The translations under genes and the position numbers were made by a program. From assembly GCA_963822905.1 (NCBI GenBank), contig CAWGJF010000007.1:310001-374000 (forward strand): DNA of 64,000 nt. The letters are read 5' to 3'. The notes under the pieces are model-generated. The model worked only from the letters and a program-made list of their open reading frames with translations, was not told the DNA's origin and made no database searches. This DNA comes from CAWGJF01 sp963822905 (lineage in GTDB: Bacteria > Bacteroidota > Ignavibacteria > Ignavibacteriales > Ignavibacteriaceae). Each line of letters opens with the position of its first letter. Position 1 is the stretch's first letter. Positions 34,457 through 43,400 of this stretch are shown here, in pieces.

Positions 34457-36517
34457 TCAACATTTAATCCGGATATCCACAGCATACATTTCGTTATTTT
34501 CGGAAACCAAAAGCGGATTCAAATCGCATTCTGTTATTTCAGGATGATTCACCATCATTTGTGCTACTGATGAAATTGTTTCTTTTAATTTACTAATATC
34601 AATTCCTGATTCGCCGCGAACACCTTTAATTATTTTCCCGATTTTTGTTGAATTAATCAACTCATTAATATCATTATCGGAAAGATATGCAGAGCGGATT
34701 GAAGTATCATCAAAATATTCAACATATTTCCCACCGCTGCCAAACATAACCATGGGTCCAAAACCTGGATCACGGAATCCACCAACAAGAAGTTCAAACT
34801 TTGGTTGAATAAATGGTTGAATAAGAAAAGAATCTAGTATAATATTTTTTTCCTTGAAATTTTTTATCATAACATCTGCGTTAAACAGAAGTCCCTCTTG
34901 ATTTTTAATATCAATTACAACACCTTTCAAATCTGATTTATGAATAATCTTTTCACCAATTGCTTTTAAGACAACAGGAAATTTTAAATCTGCAGATTCA
35001 ATCTCTTTGCGATTTAATATTTGTGAAGTAATTATCGGGAAATTATAATGCTTTGAAACAATTCCAACTTCTTCCTGTGATAAAAATTTCTCTTTCAAAA
35101 CTTCAAAATCAATTTCATTAAATTTGTCTTTAGTTTCAGTTAATCTTTTTACCGCTGATTTTTTATTAGTAAATTTTAAAAGGTTTGAAATCACCACAGC
35201 CGGGTCTTCAGGTCTTCTGAAAAGTGATCGTTTTGTTTTTGATTCTTTCCTGTACTGATCCCAAAATTCTGGTAACGGCATTACAACCTGGAATATCGGT
35301 TTTTCACTTTTGATTTCATTTATCCCTTCAATTACCGGAAGTGCAGGGACCATAATCGGTTCAACAAAAACAGAAATGATAGCGTCAACATTTTCATCCT
35401 GCGTTAATATTTCATTTACTTTTTTAAATTGTTCAGCAGTGCCGCCGGGAAGCAAATCAACAGGATTATTAACACTCCCTTGTGGATGGACAATTTCGCG
35501 AAGCTTTACTTTTGTTGAATCAGAGAGTTCAGCAAGCTTTAAATTATTTTTTTCAAGTGTGTCAACAGTTAAAATTGCGGGACCGCCGGCGTTTGTAATA
35601 ACTGCAACCTTGTTTCCTTTTGGGATTGGAAAATCTTCAAAACCTTTTGCTGTATTGAAAAGATCATTTAAATCATCGGCCCGGATAATTCCGAATTGAT
35701 TTAGAATTGAATCAACAACTTTATCACTTGCTCCAAGCGCTCCGGTGTGAGATGATGCAGCTTTAATTCCGCTTGCAGTTCTTCCGCCTTTTAGAACTAT
35801 TACAGGTTTGGTAAATTTATTATCAATAAATTTTTTAATGAAGCCTTCACCATCTTCAAAACTTTCAAGATAAAAAGTAATTACGTTCACATTTTTATCC
35901 GACTGCCAGAAATCCAGCAAATCATTTTCTGAAACATCGGCTTTGTTTCCAACGCTAATAAACTGGGAAAAACGAATGTCTGTTTCCCTCAATGAATTCA
36001 GTACTGCAGCGCCTATTGCTCCACTTTGCGAACAGAATGCCGTCTTACCATTAGCGGGTTCTTCAGCAACAAAAGTTGCATTCATTTTTATCGAATCAAT
36101 TGTGTTAATAATTCCCATGCAATTCGGTCCAACCAAACGAGCATTTGATTTTTTAACTAGATCAAGAATTCTTTTTTCTGCTTCTTCACCTTCTTTGCCG
36201 GTTTCTTTAAATCCTGCAGTTATCAAAATTATTGCTGTTACATTCTTTTTTATGAGATGATTAATCGATTCTTCAACAAATTGTTTTGGAACCATAACAA
36301 TAGCAAGATCAATTTTATCTTGGATTGAATTAATATCAGGATAGCATTTAAATCCCAAAACTTCATCAGCCTTAGGATTAACTAAAAGTAATTTTCCTTT
36401 GTAACCATATTTTTTTACAGAATGCGTTAATTCGTAGCCCAGGGATTTTGGTTTCGATGACGCACCAACCACACAGATAGATTCAGGATAGAAGAAATTA
36501 TTGAACACAGAACTCAT
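34457..36517 (-). CDS. ADP-forming acetate/acyl-CoA ligase, fused alpha-beta
   Basis: A 686-residue acyl-CoA synthetase (NDP-forming) that turns acyl-CoA, ADP and phosphate into acid, CoA and ATP, giving substrate-level ATP. Order: CoA-binding domain (about 5-130, ICVVGASSKPKSLGYELTHSV), succinyl-CoA-ligase-like domains with the phospho-His region KAASSHTGALGASD (about 250-265), and an ATP-grasp domain (about 470-686, FPVVLKAIGEKIIHKSDLKGVV, QPFIQPKFELLVGGFRDPGFGPMVMFGSGG). Alpha and beta parts are fused, as in the larger bacterial enzymes. The substrate (acetate or other short or branched acids) cannot be fixed. Confidence 0.9.
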   Translation of the reverse strand: MSSVFNNFFYPESICVVGASSKPKSLGYELTHSVKKYGYKGKLLLVNPKADEVLGFKCYPDINSIQDKIDLAIVMVPKQFVEESINHLIKKNVTAIILITAGFKETGKEGEEAEKRILDLVKKSNARLVGPNCMGIINTIDSIKMNATFVAEEPANGKTAFCSQSGAIGAAVLNSLRETDIRFSQFISVGNKADVSENDLLDFWQSDKNVNVITFYLESFEDGEGFIKKFIDNKFTKPVIVLKGGRTASGIKAASSHTGALGASDKVVDSILNQFGIIRADDLNDLFNTAKGFEDFPIPKGNKVAVITNAGGPAILTVDTLEKNNLKLAELSDSTKVKLREIVHPQGSVNNPVDLLPGGTAEQFKKVNEILTQDENVDAIISVFVEPIMVPALPVIEGINEIKSEKPIFQVVMPLPEFWDQYRKESKTKRSLFRRPEDPAVVISNLLKFTNKKSAVKRLTETKDKFNEIDFEVLKEKFLSQEEVGIVSKHYNFPIITSQILNRKEIESADLKFPVVLKAIGEKIIHKSDLKGVVIDIKNQEGLLFNADVMIKNFKEKNIILDSFLIQPFIQPKFELLVGGFRDPGFGPMVMFGSGGKYVEYFDDTSIRSAYLSDNDINELINSTKIGKIIKGVRGESGIDISKLKETISSVAQMMVNHPEITECDLNPLLVSENNEMYAVDIRIKC

Positions 36518-36603
36518 TGTTGACCCCTAAATTTGAAAATGAATTTTACAAAGTTAAATTTTTCTGCTGAAAGATTCTTAAATTCAACTAACTTTTACTG
36601 ACT

Positions 36604-36614
36604 CCCCCAAATTG
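36604..36614 (+). promoter_or_regulatory. CCCCCAAATTG motif upstream of kinase gene
   Basis: CCCCCAAATTG, 89 nt before the ATG of the histidine kinase. A near-identical motif, CCCCCAATTTG, lies 86 nt before the T9SS cargo gene at 40600. C5 runs are rare in these AT-rich intergenic regions. It could be a binding site of the regulator encoded between the two genes; this is inference. Confidence 0.35.
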
Positions 36615-36692
36615 AGTGATGTTAATTTTAATAATCAAAACTTATATTTAATTTGCTTTTAACTGATTTGAAAACAATCAAATAATATCAAA

Positions 36693-39600
36693 ATGAAAAG
36701 ATTTGCACAGATTTTATTTTTATTATTTTTTATAATAACAAAAAATGTCAACTCCCAATCTGGTGAGAAAAGATTTATCACTCTCCCTCTTACTGAAGGT
36801 GTTGCTCTTAACCAGACTTATGATATGGTTCAGGACTCTAAAGGATTTATCTGGTTTGGAACACTTTATGGTTTGGTTCGTTATGATGGAAAGGATTATA
36901 AAATTTATCAGAATAACAGAGCTGATTCCACCTCCATTTCGTTTAATGACATCATATCGCTCTATACTGATAAGAAAGGAAATCTATGGATTGGAACCTG
37001 GGGAGGCGGGCTAAATTGTCTGCCAAAAAATTCAGAAAAATTCAAAAGATATGTTTATGATCCGGAAAATTACATGGGAATTTCAGATAATATTATCTGG
37101 GCTATTACAGAAGACGCAGCCGGAAATATCTGGATTGCCACTGGAAGCGGAAAACTTAATATGCTTCATAAAAATACAAACAAGTTTAAAAGGGTAGAAG
37201 TTTTTAATGATTCAACTTTTGCCGATAAAAGAGTGACAGTTAATTTCCTTTATTATGAAAATCAATATTCAATATGGATTGGACACAATTATGGTTTAAC
37301 AAGGTATGACCCTGAAGCAAATAAAGTTGAACATTATTATTTGAAAAGTAATAGTGATGATGAAAAAGTTCGAAGCATTGTTCACGTCATTCAGAAAGAT
37401 AATTTTAATACTCTATGGATTGGTTCTAATTCCGGTTTATTCAGGTTGAACCGGGTGGAAAATAAATTTTATCCTGTTGAATCCACGAAGGATTTTGCAA
37501 TAACTTCCATCCATCCGGAAAACGATGGCAAGCTATGGTGTGGAACCAATAAAGGAATTTTGATTTACAATTCTGAGACCGATGACATGCGAATTATTTC
37601 TTCAGCCAGTTCTGCCGGTTCTATTCCGGGTAATTTCGTTAAGAAAATATTTAGGGATAAATCAGGAGTTTTATGGATAGACTGCTATCAATCCGGAATT
37701 GCTAAATATCATCCCGGGTATAACCGATTCACCAACTATACATTCCCTTTTAATAAGCTTAGAAGTTTAACACAAGACAAAGATGGAAATATTTACGCAG
37801 CAATATCGGGTGAAGGGATTGCGAAATTAAGTAATGAATCAAATAAATTTGAGAAGTTAAATATTGAAAATAATTCGATAAAATTCCTGTCTTCAATAAA
37901 CTACTATAATGAAAAGTTACTTTTAACTACCCCGGTTTCATTATTTGCATATGATTTAAAATCTAAAAAAATAGTTAAAGATTATTTTCCTGATTACTTA
38001 ATTGAGACTTTAAAACAAAAACAATTAAATAATTTACTTACAGCTAAAGATAGCTCGTATTGGTTAGGAACTTATGCAAGTGGGGTTTTTGTATATAATC
38101 CTTTAAAAGATACTCTTATACAAATCAGCCCGTCCTTAATAAGTAATAATAAAAGTTCTGATTATATTCTTTGCATTTACGAGGATAATGATAACAGAAT
38201 CTGGGTTGGAACTTATGGCGGTGTTTTTTGTTATGATCAAAAAACTGAACTACTTAAATTCTTTACCAGCCATCCCGATTCTATTGAATCAATCAGCAAC
38301 AATTATGTTTATTCCATTTACCAGGATGTGAAAGGTAATGTCTGGTTCGGAACGGCTTATGGATTAAACAAGCTAACCACTTTAAATGGAAATATCGATT
38401 CTTATTTTTCAAGTGACGGTCTTCCAAATGATGTTATTGATGGAATCCTTGAAGATGGTTCAGGTAATCTTTGGTTAAGTACGAATAAAGGAATTTCCAA
38501 ATTTAATCCTAAGAAAAATGAATTTATAAACTTTTCAAAATCAGATGGTTTGCAAGACGATATATTTTTCACTGGAGCTTGTTTAAAATCATCTAGTGGC
38601 CAAATGTTTTTCGCTGACTTAAACGGATTAACATCATTTGACTCAAACAATTTCCCGATTGAAAAGTATCCAAGCCCGGTTTTTTTCACTTCAATTGAAA
38701 TGTTCAACCAGGATGGAAATGCTCATTCAATAGATTTATCTTCAGATGAAAATGTATTCAATCACGATAATAATTCATTCAGGTTTCAATTTGCCTCATT
38801 CGATTATAAAAACCCGGGTAACATAAAATACAGGTACAAAATAAAAAATTTCACAAATGATTGGATCAATCTTGGGAATAAAAATAGTTTTACAGTTTCA
38901 AATCTTGCACCAGGCAATTATGAATTACTAATCTCTTCGACAAACTCAGATGGAATCTGGTCGCCACTTACTGCCGGATTTAAGTTTTCAATCAGATCCC
39001 CTTTCTGGACTACCTGGTGGTTCTGGTTAATTATTTTATTTTCATTACTAATCCTGGTTTTATCAACATACAGACTGACTCTATATCTTAAAGTTCAAAA
39101 ACAGCTCGAAATTGACAGGATCAAAAAAGAAGAAAGCGACAAAGTAAGAAAACAAACAGCAATTGATTTTCATGACGATCTCGGACACAGGTTAACAAGG
39201 ATTTCACTTCTGACAGAAATAATCAAACGAAAATTAAAATTTACTTTTTCAGAAATTTCACCCTTGCTTGATCAGATTACTGATAATTCAGCAAGACTTT
39301 ATGACGGTACAAAAGATTTTATCTGGGCAATCGATCCTAAAAAAGATTCTTTGTATGAACTTATGATAAGATTGAAAGATTTTGGAGATGAAATTTATAA
39401 TGATACAAATGTCAAATTCTGGGTTAATGAACCCGATGAAAATCTGATTACTGCCCATATAGATATGGAATGGAAAAGACATTTGATGCTGATTTTTAAA
39501 GAAGGAATTAATAATTCAATAAAACATTCGAACAGCACTCTTGTAATTCTTGATACGAAATTGGATCGAGATGAATTTGAAATTTTACTCGAAGATAACG

Positions 39601-39767
39601 GAAGAGGATTCAGGATTGACGAAATAAAACCAGGTAACGGAATAAAAAATATGAAAAACAGGGCTGAGATGTTACATCTGCAGCTTAATGTGGATTCTGA
39701 ACCCGGAAGAGGCACCCGTGTATCTGTGAAAGGAAAGTTTCCTGTTAAATCATTAAATTTTAACTGA
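36693..39767 (+). CDS. Beta-propeller sensor histidine kinase
   Basis: A 1024-residue membrane kinase. Order: signal sequence (residues about 1-20), a long periplasmic sensor made of two-component propeller repeats (repeated DSKGFIWFGT, DKKGNLWIGTW, DVKGNVWFGTA), a Y_Y_Y domain (about 690-765), one membrane helix (about 770-795, WWFWLIILFSLLILVLS), a HisKA_3 dimerisation domain with the phosphorylatable His in AIDFHDDLGHRLTRIS (about residue 826), and a HATPase domain (EGINNSIKHSN, DNGRGF, GNGIKNMKNRAE). This is the sensor half of the Bacteroides hybrid-like layout but with a separate NarL-type regulator, which follows 24 nt downstream. The ligand is unknown. Confidence 0.92.
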   Translation: MKRFAQILFLLFFIITKNVNSQSGEKRFITLPLTEGVALNQTYDMVQDSKGFIWFGTLYGLVRYDGKDYKIYQNNRADSTSISFNDIISLYTDKKGNLWIGTWGGGLNCLPKNSEKFKRYVYDPENYMGISDNIIWAITEDAAGNIWIATGSGKLNMLHKNTNKFKRVEVFNDSTFADKRVTVNFLYYENQYSIWIGHNYGLTRYDPEANKVEHYYLKSNSDDEKVRSIVHVIQKDNFNTLWIGSNSGLFRLNRVENKFYPVESTKDFAITSIHPENDGKLWCGTNKGILIYNSETDDMRIISSASSAGSIPGNFVKKIFRDKSGVLWIDCYQSGIAKYHPGYNRFTNYTFPFNKLRSLTQDKDGNIYAAISGEGIAKLSNESNKFEKLNIENNSIKFLSSINYYNEKLLLTTPVSLFAYDLKSKKIVKDYFPDYLIETLKQKQLNNLLTAKDSSYWLGTYASGVFVYNPLKDTLIQISPSLISNNKSSDYILCIYEDNDNRIWVGTYGGVFCYDQKTELLKFFTSHPDSIESISNNYVYSIYQDVKGNVWFGTAYGLNKLTTLNGNIDSYFSSDGLPNDVIDGILEDGSGNLWLSTNKGISKFNPKKNEFINFSKSDGLQDDIFFTGACLKSSSGQMFFADLNGLTSFDSNNFPIEKYPSPVFFTSIEMFNQDGNAHSIDLSSDENVFNHDNNSFRFQFASFDYKNPGNIKYRYKIKNFTNDWINLGNKNSFTVSNLAPGNYELLISSTNSDGIWSPLTAGFKFSIRSPFWTTWWFWLIILFSLLILVLSTYRLTLYLKVQKQLEIDRIKKEESDKVRKQTAIDFHDDLGHRLTRISLLTEIIKRKLKFTFSEISPLLDQITDNSARLYDGTKDFIWAIDPKKDSLYELMIRLKDFGDEIYNDTNVKFWVNEPDENLITAHIDMEWKRHLMLIFKEGINNSIKHSNSTLVILDTKLDRDEFEILLEDNGRGFRIDEIKPGNGIKNMKNRAEMLHLQLNVDSEPGRGTRVSVKGKFPVKSLNFN

Positions 39768-39791
39768 GTTATACAAACAGTTTCCGAACCG

Positions 39792-40460
39792 GTGAAACTG
39801 ACAGATTATTCAGTCTTTAAAAAACATATGATTCAGGGAAATATCTTTCGTGTTGTAATAGTAGAAGATGATGATGTAATTCGTGAAAGTTTAACTTCAC
39901 TTATTAATGAAACAAATAATTTTCTATGCATAGCCGGATATGACAACTGCGAAGAAGCGATCAAAAATGTAATTTCTGATCAGCCAAAAATAATTCTGAT
40001 GGATATTGGTCTTCCTGGTATTTCAGGAATTGATGGCATCAAGAAAATTAAAAAAATATATCCTGAAGTTGAAATAATTGTAGTTACAGTTCACGATGAA
40101 GGTGAAAAAGTTTTTAATGCATTATGTGCCGGTGCTAGTGGCTACCTAACAAAAAATATTCCTGCTGAAAGATTAATCGAAGCTATGGATGAAGTGTTAA
40201 AAGGCGGCGCCCCGATGAGTACAAATATTGCAAGGCTTGTAATACGTTCATTTCAGAGAAGTTCAGATTCACCATTAACTCCACGAGAAACAGAAGTTCT
40301 TCAATTCCTCTCAAGAGGAAAAAGCTACACAATGATAGCTGATGATCTTCATATCAACAAAGAAACTGTCCGGACACACATCAAAAATATTTATCAAAAA
40401 TTAAATGTAAATTCGAAACCCGCTGCGATTGAAAAAGCAAATAAAGATCGGTTGATCTGA
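39792..40460 (+). CDS. NarL/LuxR-type response regulator
   Basis: A response regulator with a receiver domain (VVIVEDDDVIRESL with the acidic pocket, phospho-Asp in IILMDIGLPG, conserved Lys in YLTKNIPAE) and a C-terminal LuxR-type HTH (LTPRETEVLQFLSRGKSYTMIADDLHINKETVRTHIKNIYQKLNV). The GTG at 39792 gives 222 residues; the ATG at 39828 (MIQGNIFRVVIVEDD) is equally possible and closer to usual receiver starts. Neither has a clear ribosome site. It is paired with the HisKA_3 kinase upstream, the usual partner type for NarL regulators. Confidence 0.93.
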   Translation: MKLTDYSVFKKHMIQGNIFRVVIVEDDDVIRESLTSLINETNNFLCIAGYDNCEEAIKNVISDQPKIILMDIGLPGISGIDGIKKIKKIYPEVEIIVVTVHDEGEKVFNALCAGASGYLTKNIPAERLIEAMDEVLKGGAPMSTNIARLVIRSFQRSSDSPLTPRETEVLQFLSRGKSYTMIADDLHINKETVRTHIKNIYQKLNVNSKPAAIEKANKDRLI

Positions 40461-40513
40461 AAATTATTTCTCCATTCTTAATTATTCATTGTTAATTATT
40501 TTTTTGTAAAAAT

Positions 40514-40524
40514 CCCCCAATTTG
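40514..40524 (+). promoter_or_regulatory. CCCCCAATTTG motif upstream of T9SS cargo gene
   Basis: CCCCCAATTTG, 86 nt before the ATG at 40600; the partner of the motif at 36604. It also lies within an imperfect inverted arrangement ATCCC...GGAT (40512-40530). Possible operator for the adjacent NarL-type regulator. Confidence 0.35.
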
Positions 40525-40599
40525 CAGGATACCTTCTCAACTTTACATTTCTTTTATTGGAGCAACAAATCCAAACAACAAATTTGAAAGGTATTAAAT

Positions 40600-42621
40600 A
40601 TGAGAAGCTTCCGGTCTTTACAATTCTTTGTGATTTTTTTTCTGTGGGGAATTTTCAGTGGTTATCTTTTTGCACAAATATTTGAGAAGGTAACCGATCC
40701 TGGCAATCCTGTTGTTACAACTGTGACTGACGCAAATTATTCCGGTGCAGCCTGGGTAGATATAGACAATGACGGAAATCTGGATCTTTTTGTAACAAAA
40801 AATTTTCTCTTCAGAAATCTTGGAAATGGAAATTTTGAAAGGTTAGCAAATTTTCAAAGCTTAAGCGGCAGTCAGCAGGGTAATGGGACAAGCTGGGCTG
40901 ATTATGACAATGATGGGGATGCTGATCTTTTTCTAAGCGGAAATCCATCTTTGGTTTACAAGAATGATGGGCTGGGAAATTTTGAACCTGTTGACGAAAG
41001 TCCGTTGGGAACCTCTGATGATAACCGCGGCTGGACAGGTGCCTGGGCAGATTATGATAATGATGGTTTTATTGACTTGGTTATTGTCCATCCACGCGGG
41101 TTTCTTGGAATACCCGCTATTCCTTGCAGATTTTTTAAAAATAATGGGGATGGAAGATTTACAAAAATCGATAGCTTTCAGTTCACTACATTGTTAGCAC
41201 CGTATACTGTCGGAACCTGGTCTGATTATGATCAGGATGGCGATATGGATCTATTCATTGGAAGTGGTCCGGCAGGAACTCCGGCATTAGATTATCTATA
41301 TAGTAATACACTCGTCCAATCCGGGGTTGCAGACTTAGAAAGAATTACAACTTCGCCAATTGGAACTGACTTGCAGGACGGACAAGTTTGGAACTGGATT
41401 GATTATGATAACGATGGTGATCTTGATGCGATGCTCACTAATTATGGCGGTGCACCGAACAGGTTTTATAAAAATGAAAATGGAACTTATGTAAGCCAAA
41501 CTAATGCACTGACAGTAAATGGATCATACCTTGGAAACACCTGGGGAGATATCGACAACGATGGTGATCTGGATGTAATCCTAACTTATGAGAGTGGAAC
41601 ACAAGTCTTTGAAAATTCAGGGAATGACATATTTACGCTTGACACAACTTTTAGTGGATCAGCGAGAAGCTGTACTCTTGGTGATTATGATAATGATGGT
41701 GATCTGGATATGTACGAATCCGGTAATAATGCAGCAAGAGGACTATTTAAAAACATTATTTCCAATGGAAATGCATGGGTTAATTTTACACTCAAATGTT
41801 CGATCTCAAACTACTCGGCAATAGGAACAAAAGTAAAATTAAAAACAACTATAAACGGAAATCCGGTCTGGCAGTATAGGGAAGTTTCGGCGCAGAATAA
41901 TTTTGATGGACACAACAGCGAACGTGTTCATTTTGGTTTGGGTGATGCATCAACAATTGATTCTGTAATTATTATATGGCCATCTGGTCAACAGAAAACT
42001 CTTACAAATCTTTCAATCAATAATTTTTATAATGAAGTAGAAGAAATTCCATCAGGATATTTAAGAGCTAATTTTAAAGCTGATTCAATTTTGGGTGAGG
42101 GACAGCTTACCGTTCAGTTCTCCGATCTTTCCATAGCTGATCCCTCGTCTCCCGTTACTTCCTGGGAATGGGATTTCGACAATGATGGCACCGTAGATGC
42201 AACCGATCAAAATCCAATGTATACATATGCGGTCATCGATTCTTATTCGGTTAAACTAGTAGTTTCAAACGGTGTTTCTTCTGACACTCTGATCCGGAAT
42301 AATTATATAAATATTATGTCTCCAACCGGGGTCGAAAATAATTCTTCACAAATACCTCAAAATTTTTCTCTTGAGCAGAATTATCCGAATCCATTTAATC
42401 CCACTACAAAAATCAAATATTCTGTTCCAACAGAAACAAATGTTGTTTTGAAAGTTTTTGATTTACTCGGCAGAGAAATTGCAACTCTTGTAAATGAGAA
42501 AAAAACACCAGGATTTTACGAACTAAATTTTGGGGGTGAAAACTTACCCAGCGGAATTTATGTTTATCGCATAACAGCTGGAAGTTTCACCTCATCGAAA
42601 AAGATGTTGCTGATTAAATAA
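40600..42621 (+). CDS. T9SS cargo with VCBS, ASPIC/UnbV and PKD domains
   Basis: A 673-residue secreted protein: signal peptide (LQFFVIFFLWGIFSGYLFAQ), seven or so FG-GAP/VCBS calcium-binding repeats (about 45-395, e.g. DIDNDGNLDLF, DYDNDGDADLF), an ASPIC/UnbV domain (about 400-485, YSAIGTKVKLKT, HFGLGDASTIDSVIIIWPSG), a PKD domain (about 490-575, SWEWDFDNDGTVDAT) and a T9SS type A sorting domain (about 585-673, NYPNPFNPTTKIKY, ending KMLLIK). AAAGG precedes the ATG. It follows the two-component pair and shares the C5 motif with the kinase gene, so it may be a regulatory target. Its molecular role is unknown. Confidence 0.88.
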   Translation: MRSFRSLQFFVIFFLWGIFSGYLFAQIFEKVTDPGNPVVTTVTDANYSGAAWVDIDNDGNLDLFVTKNFLFRNLGNGNFERLANFQSLSGSQQGNGTSWADYDNDGDADLFLSGNPSLVYKNDGLGNFEPVDESPLGTSDDNRGWTGAWADYDNDGFIDLVIVHPRGFLGIPAIPCRFFKNNGDGRFTKIDSFQFTTLLAPYTVGTWSDYDQDGDMDLFIGSGPAGTPALDYLYSNTLVQSGVADLERITTSPIGTDLQDGQVWNWIDYDNDGDLDAMLTNYGGAPNRFYKNENGTYVSQTNALTVNGSYLGNTWGDIDNDGDLDVILTYESGTQVFENSGNDIFTLDTTFSGSARSCTLGDYDNDGDLDMYESGNNAARGLFKNIISNGNAWVNFTLKCSISNYSAIGTKVKLKTTINGNPVWQYREVSAQNNFDGHNSERVHFGLGDASTIDSVIIIWPSGQQKTLTNLSINNFYNEVEEIPSGYLRANFKADSILGEGQLTVQFSDLSIADPSSPVTSWEWDFDNDGTVDATDQNPMYTYAVIDSYSVKLVVSNGVSSDTLIRNNYINIMSPTGVENNSSQIPQNFSLEQNYPNPFNPTTKIKYSVPTETNVVLKVFDLLGREIATLVNEKKTPGFYELNFGGENLPSGIYVYRITAGSFTSSKKMLLIK

Positions 42622-42670
42622 CCCATTTCCCTGTTGCAGATTGTTGAGCTTGTATTGTGCCACCCGTGAT

Positions 42671-42703
42671 ACCGGCTTTCGCTGCGGCAGGGATCTTTTT
42701 TTT
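42671..42703 (+). terminator. Terminator-like hairpin with T8 tract
   Basis: An imperfect GC-rich hairpin (CCGGC TTTC GCTGCGG with a bulge, 42672-42687) is followed after GATC by eight T (42696-42703). It lies 50-80 nt after the T9SS cargo gene and just before the ribosome site of the next gene. Confidence 0.45.
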
Positions 42704-42715
42704 GAAAGGTGAAAT

Positions 42716-43237
42716 ATGAAATCTGTACTATTATTTACTATTCTGTTTTTAATCCAATCAATTTTTACACAAGCTCTTTCACAAAATAAATCCAATTGCG
42801 ATTGCACCGAATGTCATCAACTTGATTTCTGGGTTGGCAACTGGAAAGCAACCTGGCAGGATTCTTCAGGTAATATTTTTGAAGGAAGAAATTCTATTAA
42901 AAAAATTCTTGGTGGTTGTGTGATAATGGAAAACTTTGATGGAAATCCAGGGATTGAATATACCGGTAAAAGTTTTTCAGTTTATAATCAAAAGACAAAT
43001 ATCTGGCAGCAAACCTGGGTTGATTCACAAGGCAGTTACATGCTTTTTACCGGCGGAAAGCAGGATAATAAAATGATTTTATCGAGAGAAGTTGAAACAA
43101 ATAAGGGAAAAATATCACAGCGAATGGTTTTTTACAACATAGCCGAAAATAGTTTTGATTGGAATTGGGAAGCATCTACTGATGATGGAATGAACTGGCG
43201 ATTGAACTGGAAAATTCATTACGAAAGAGAAAATTAG
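42716..43237 (+). CDS. Exported DUF1579-like protein
   Basis: A 173-residue protein with a signal peptide (VLLFTILFLIQSIFTQALSQ). The mature part begins CDCTECHQLDFWVGNWKATWQDSSGN. The FWVGNW block, the GCVIMENFDG segment and repeated beta strands are those of DUF1579-like lipocalin-type proteins. Three cysteines at the start of the mature part are unusual and could form a disulfide or bind metal. AAAGGTG precedes the ATG at the right spacing. Function unknown. Confidence 0.7.
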   Translation: MKSVLLFTILFLIQSIFTQALSQNKSNCDCTECHQLDFWVGNWKATWQDSSGNIFEGRNSIKKILGGCVIMENFDGNPGIEYTGKSFSVYNQKTNIWQQTWVDSQGSYMLFTGGKQDNKMILSREVETNKGKISQRMVFYNIAENSFDWNWEASTDDGMNWRLNWKIHYEREN

Positions 43238-43400
43238 AACATTTACCCGGGAATATCTCTAATTATTGAAAGTAGTTAATCGTAAATGATTCAATTGTTT
43301 TTTCAAATTCTGGCTTCTTTCTTCAAGCATCTGACTTAATTTGAATTCCCTGCCCTTTTATCTAAATTTGTGCTTAATTTTTTCGAAAAACACAAAAAAG

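Noticed and set aside
40461..40510. AT-rich repeats such as TTAATTATTCATTGTTAATT, similar to stretches near 11600 and 15830.
   Set aside because: Similarity is loose and expected by chance in AT-rich intergenic DNA; no defined unit could be drawn.
42655..42715. GC-rich stretch suspected to be an insertion sequence end.
   Set aside because: No transposase or matching inverted end is nearby; a hairpin with a T8 tract is explained better as a terminator.
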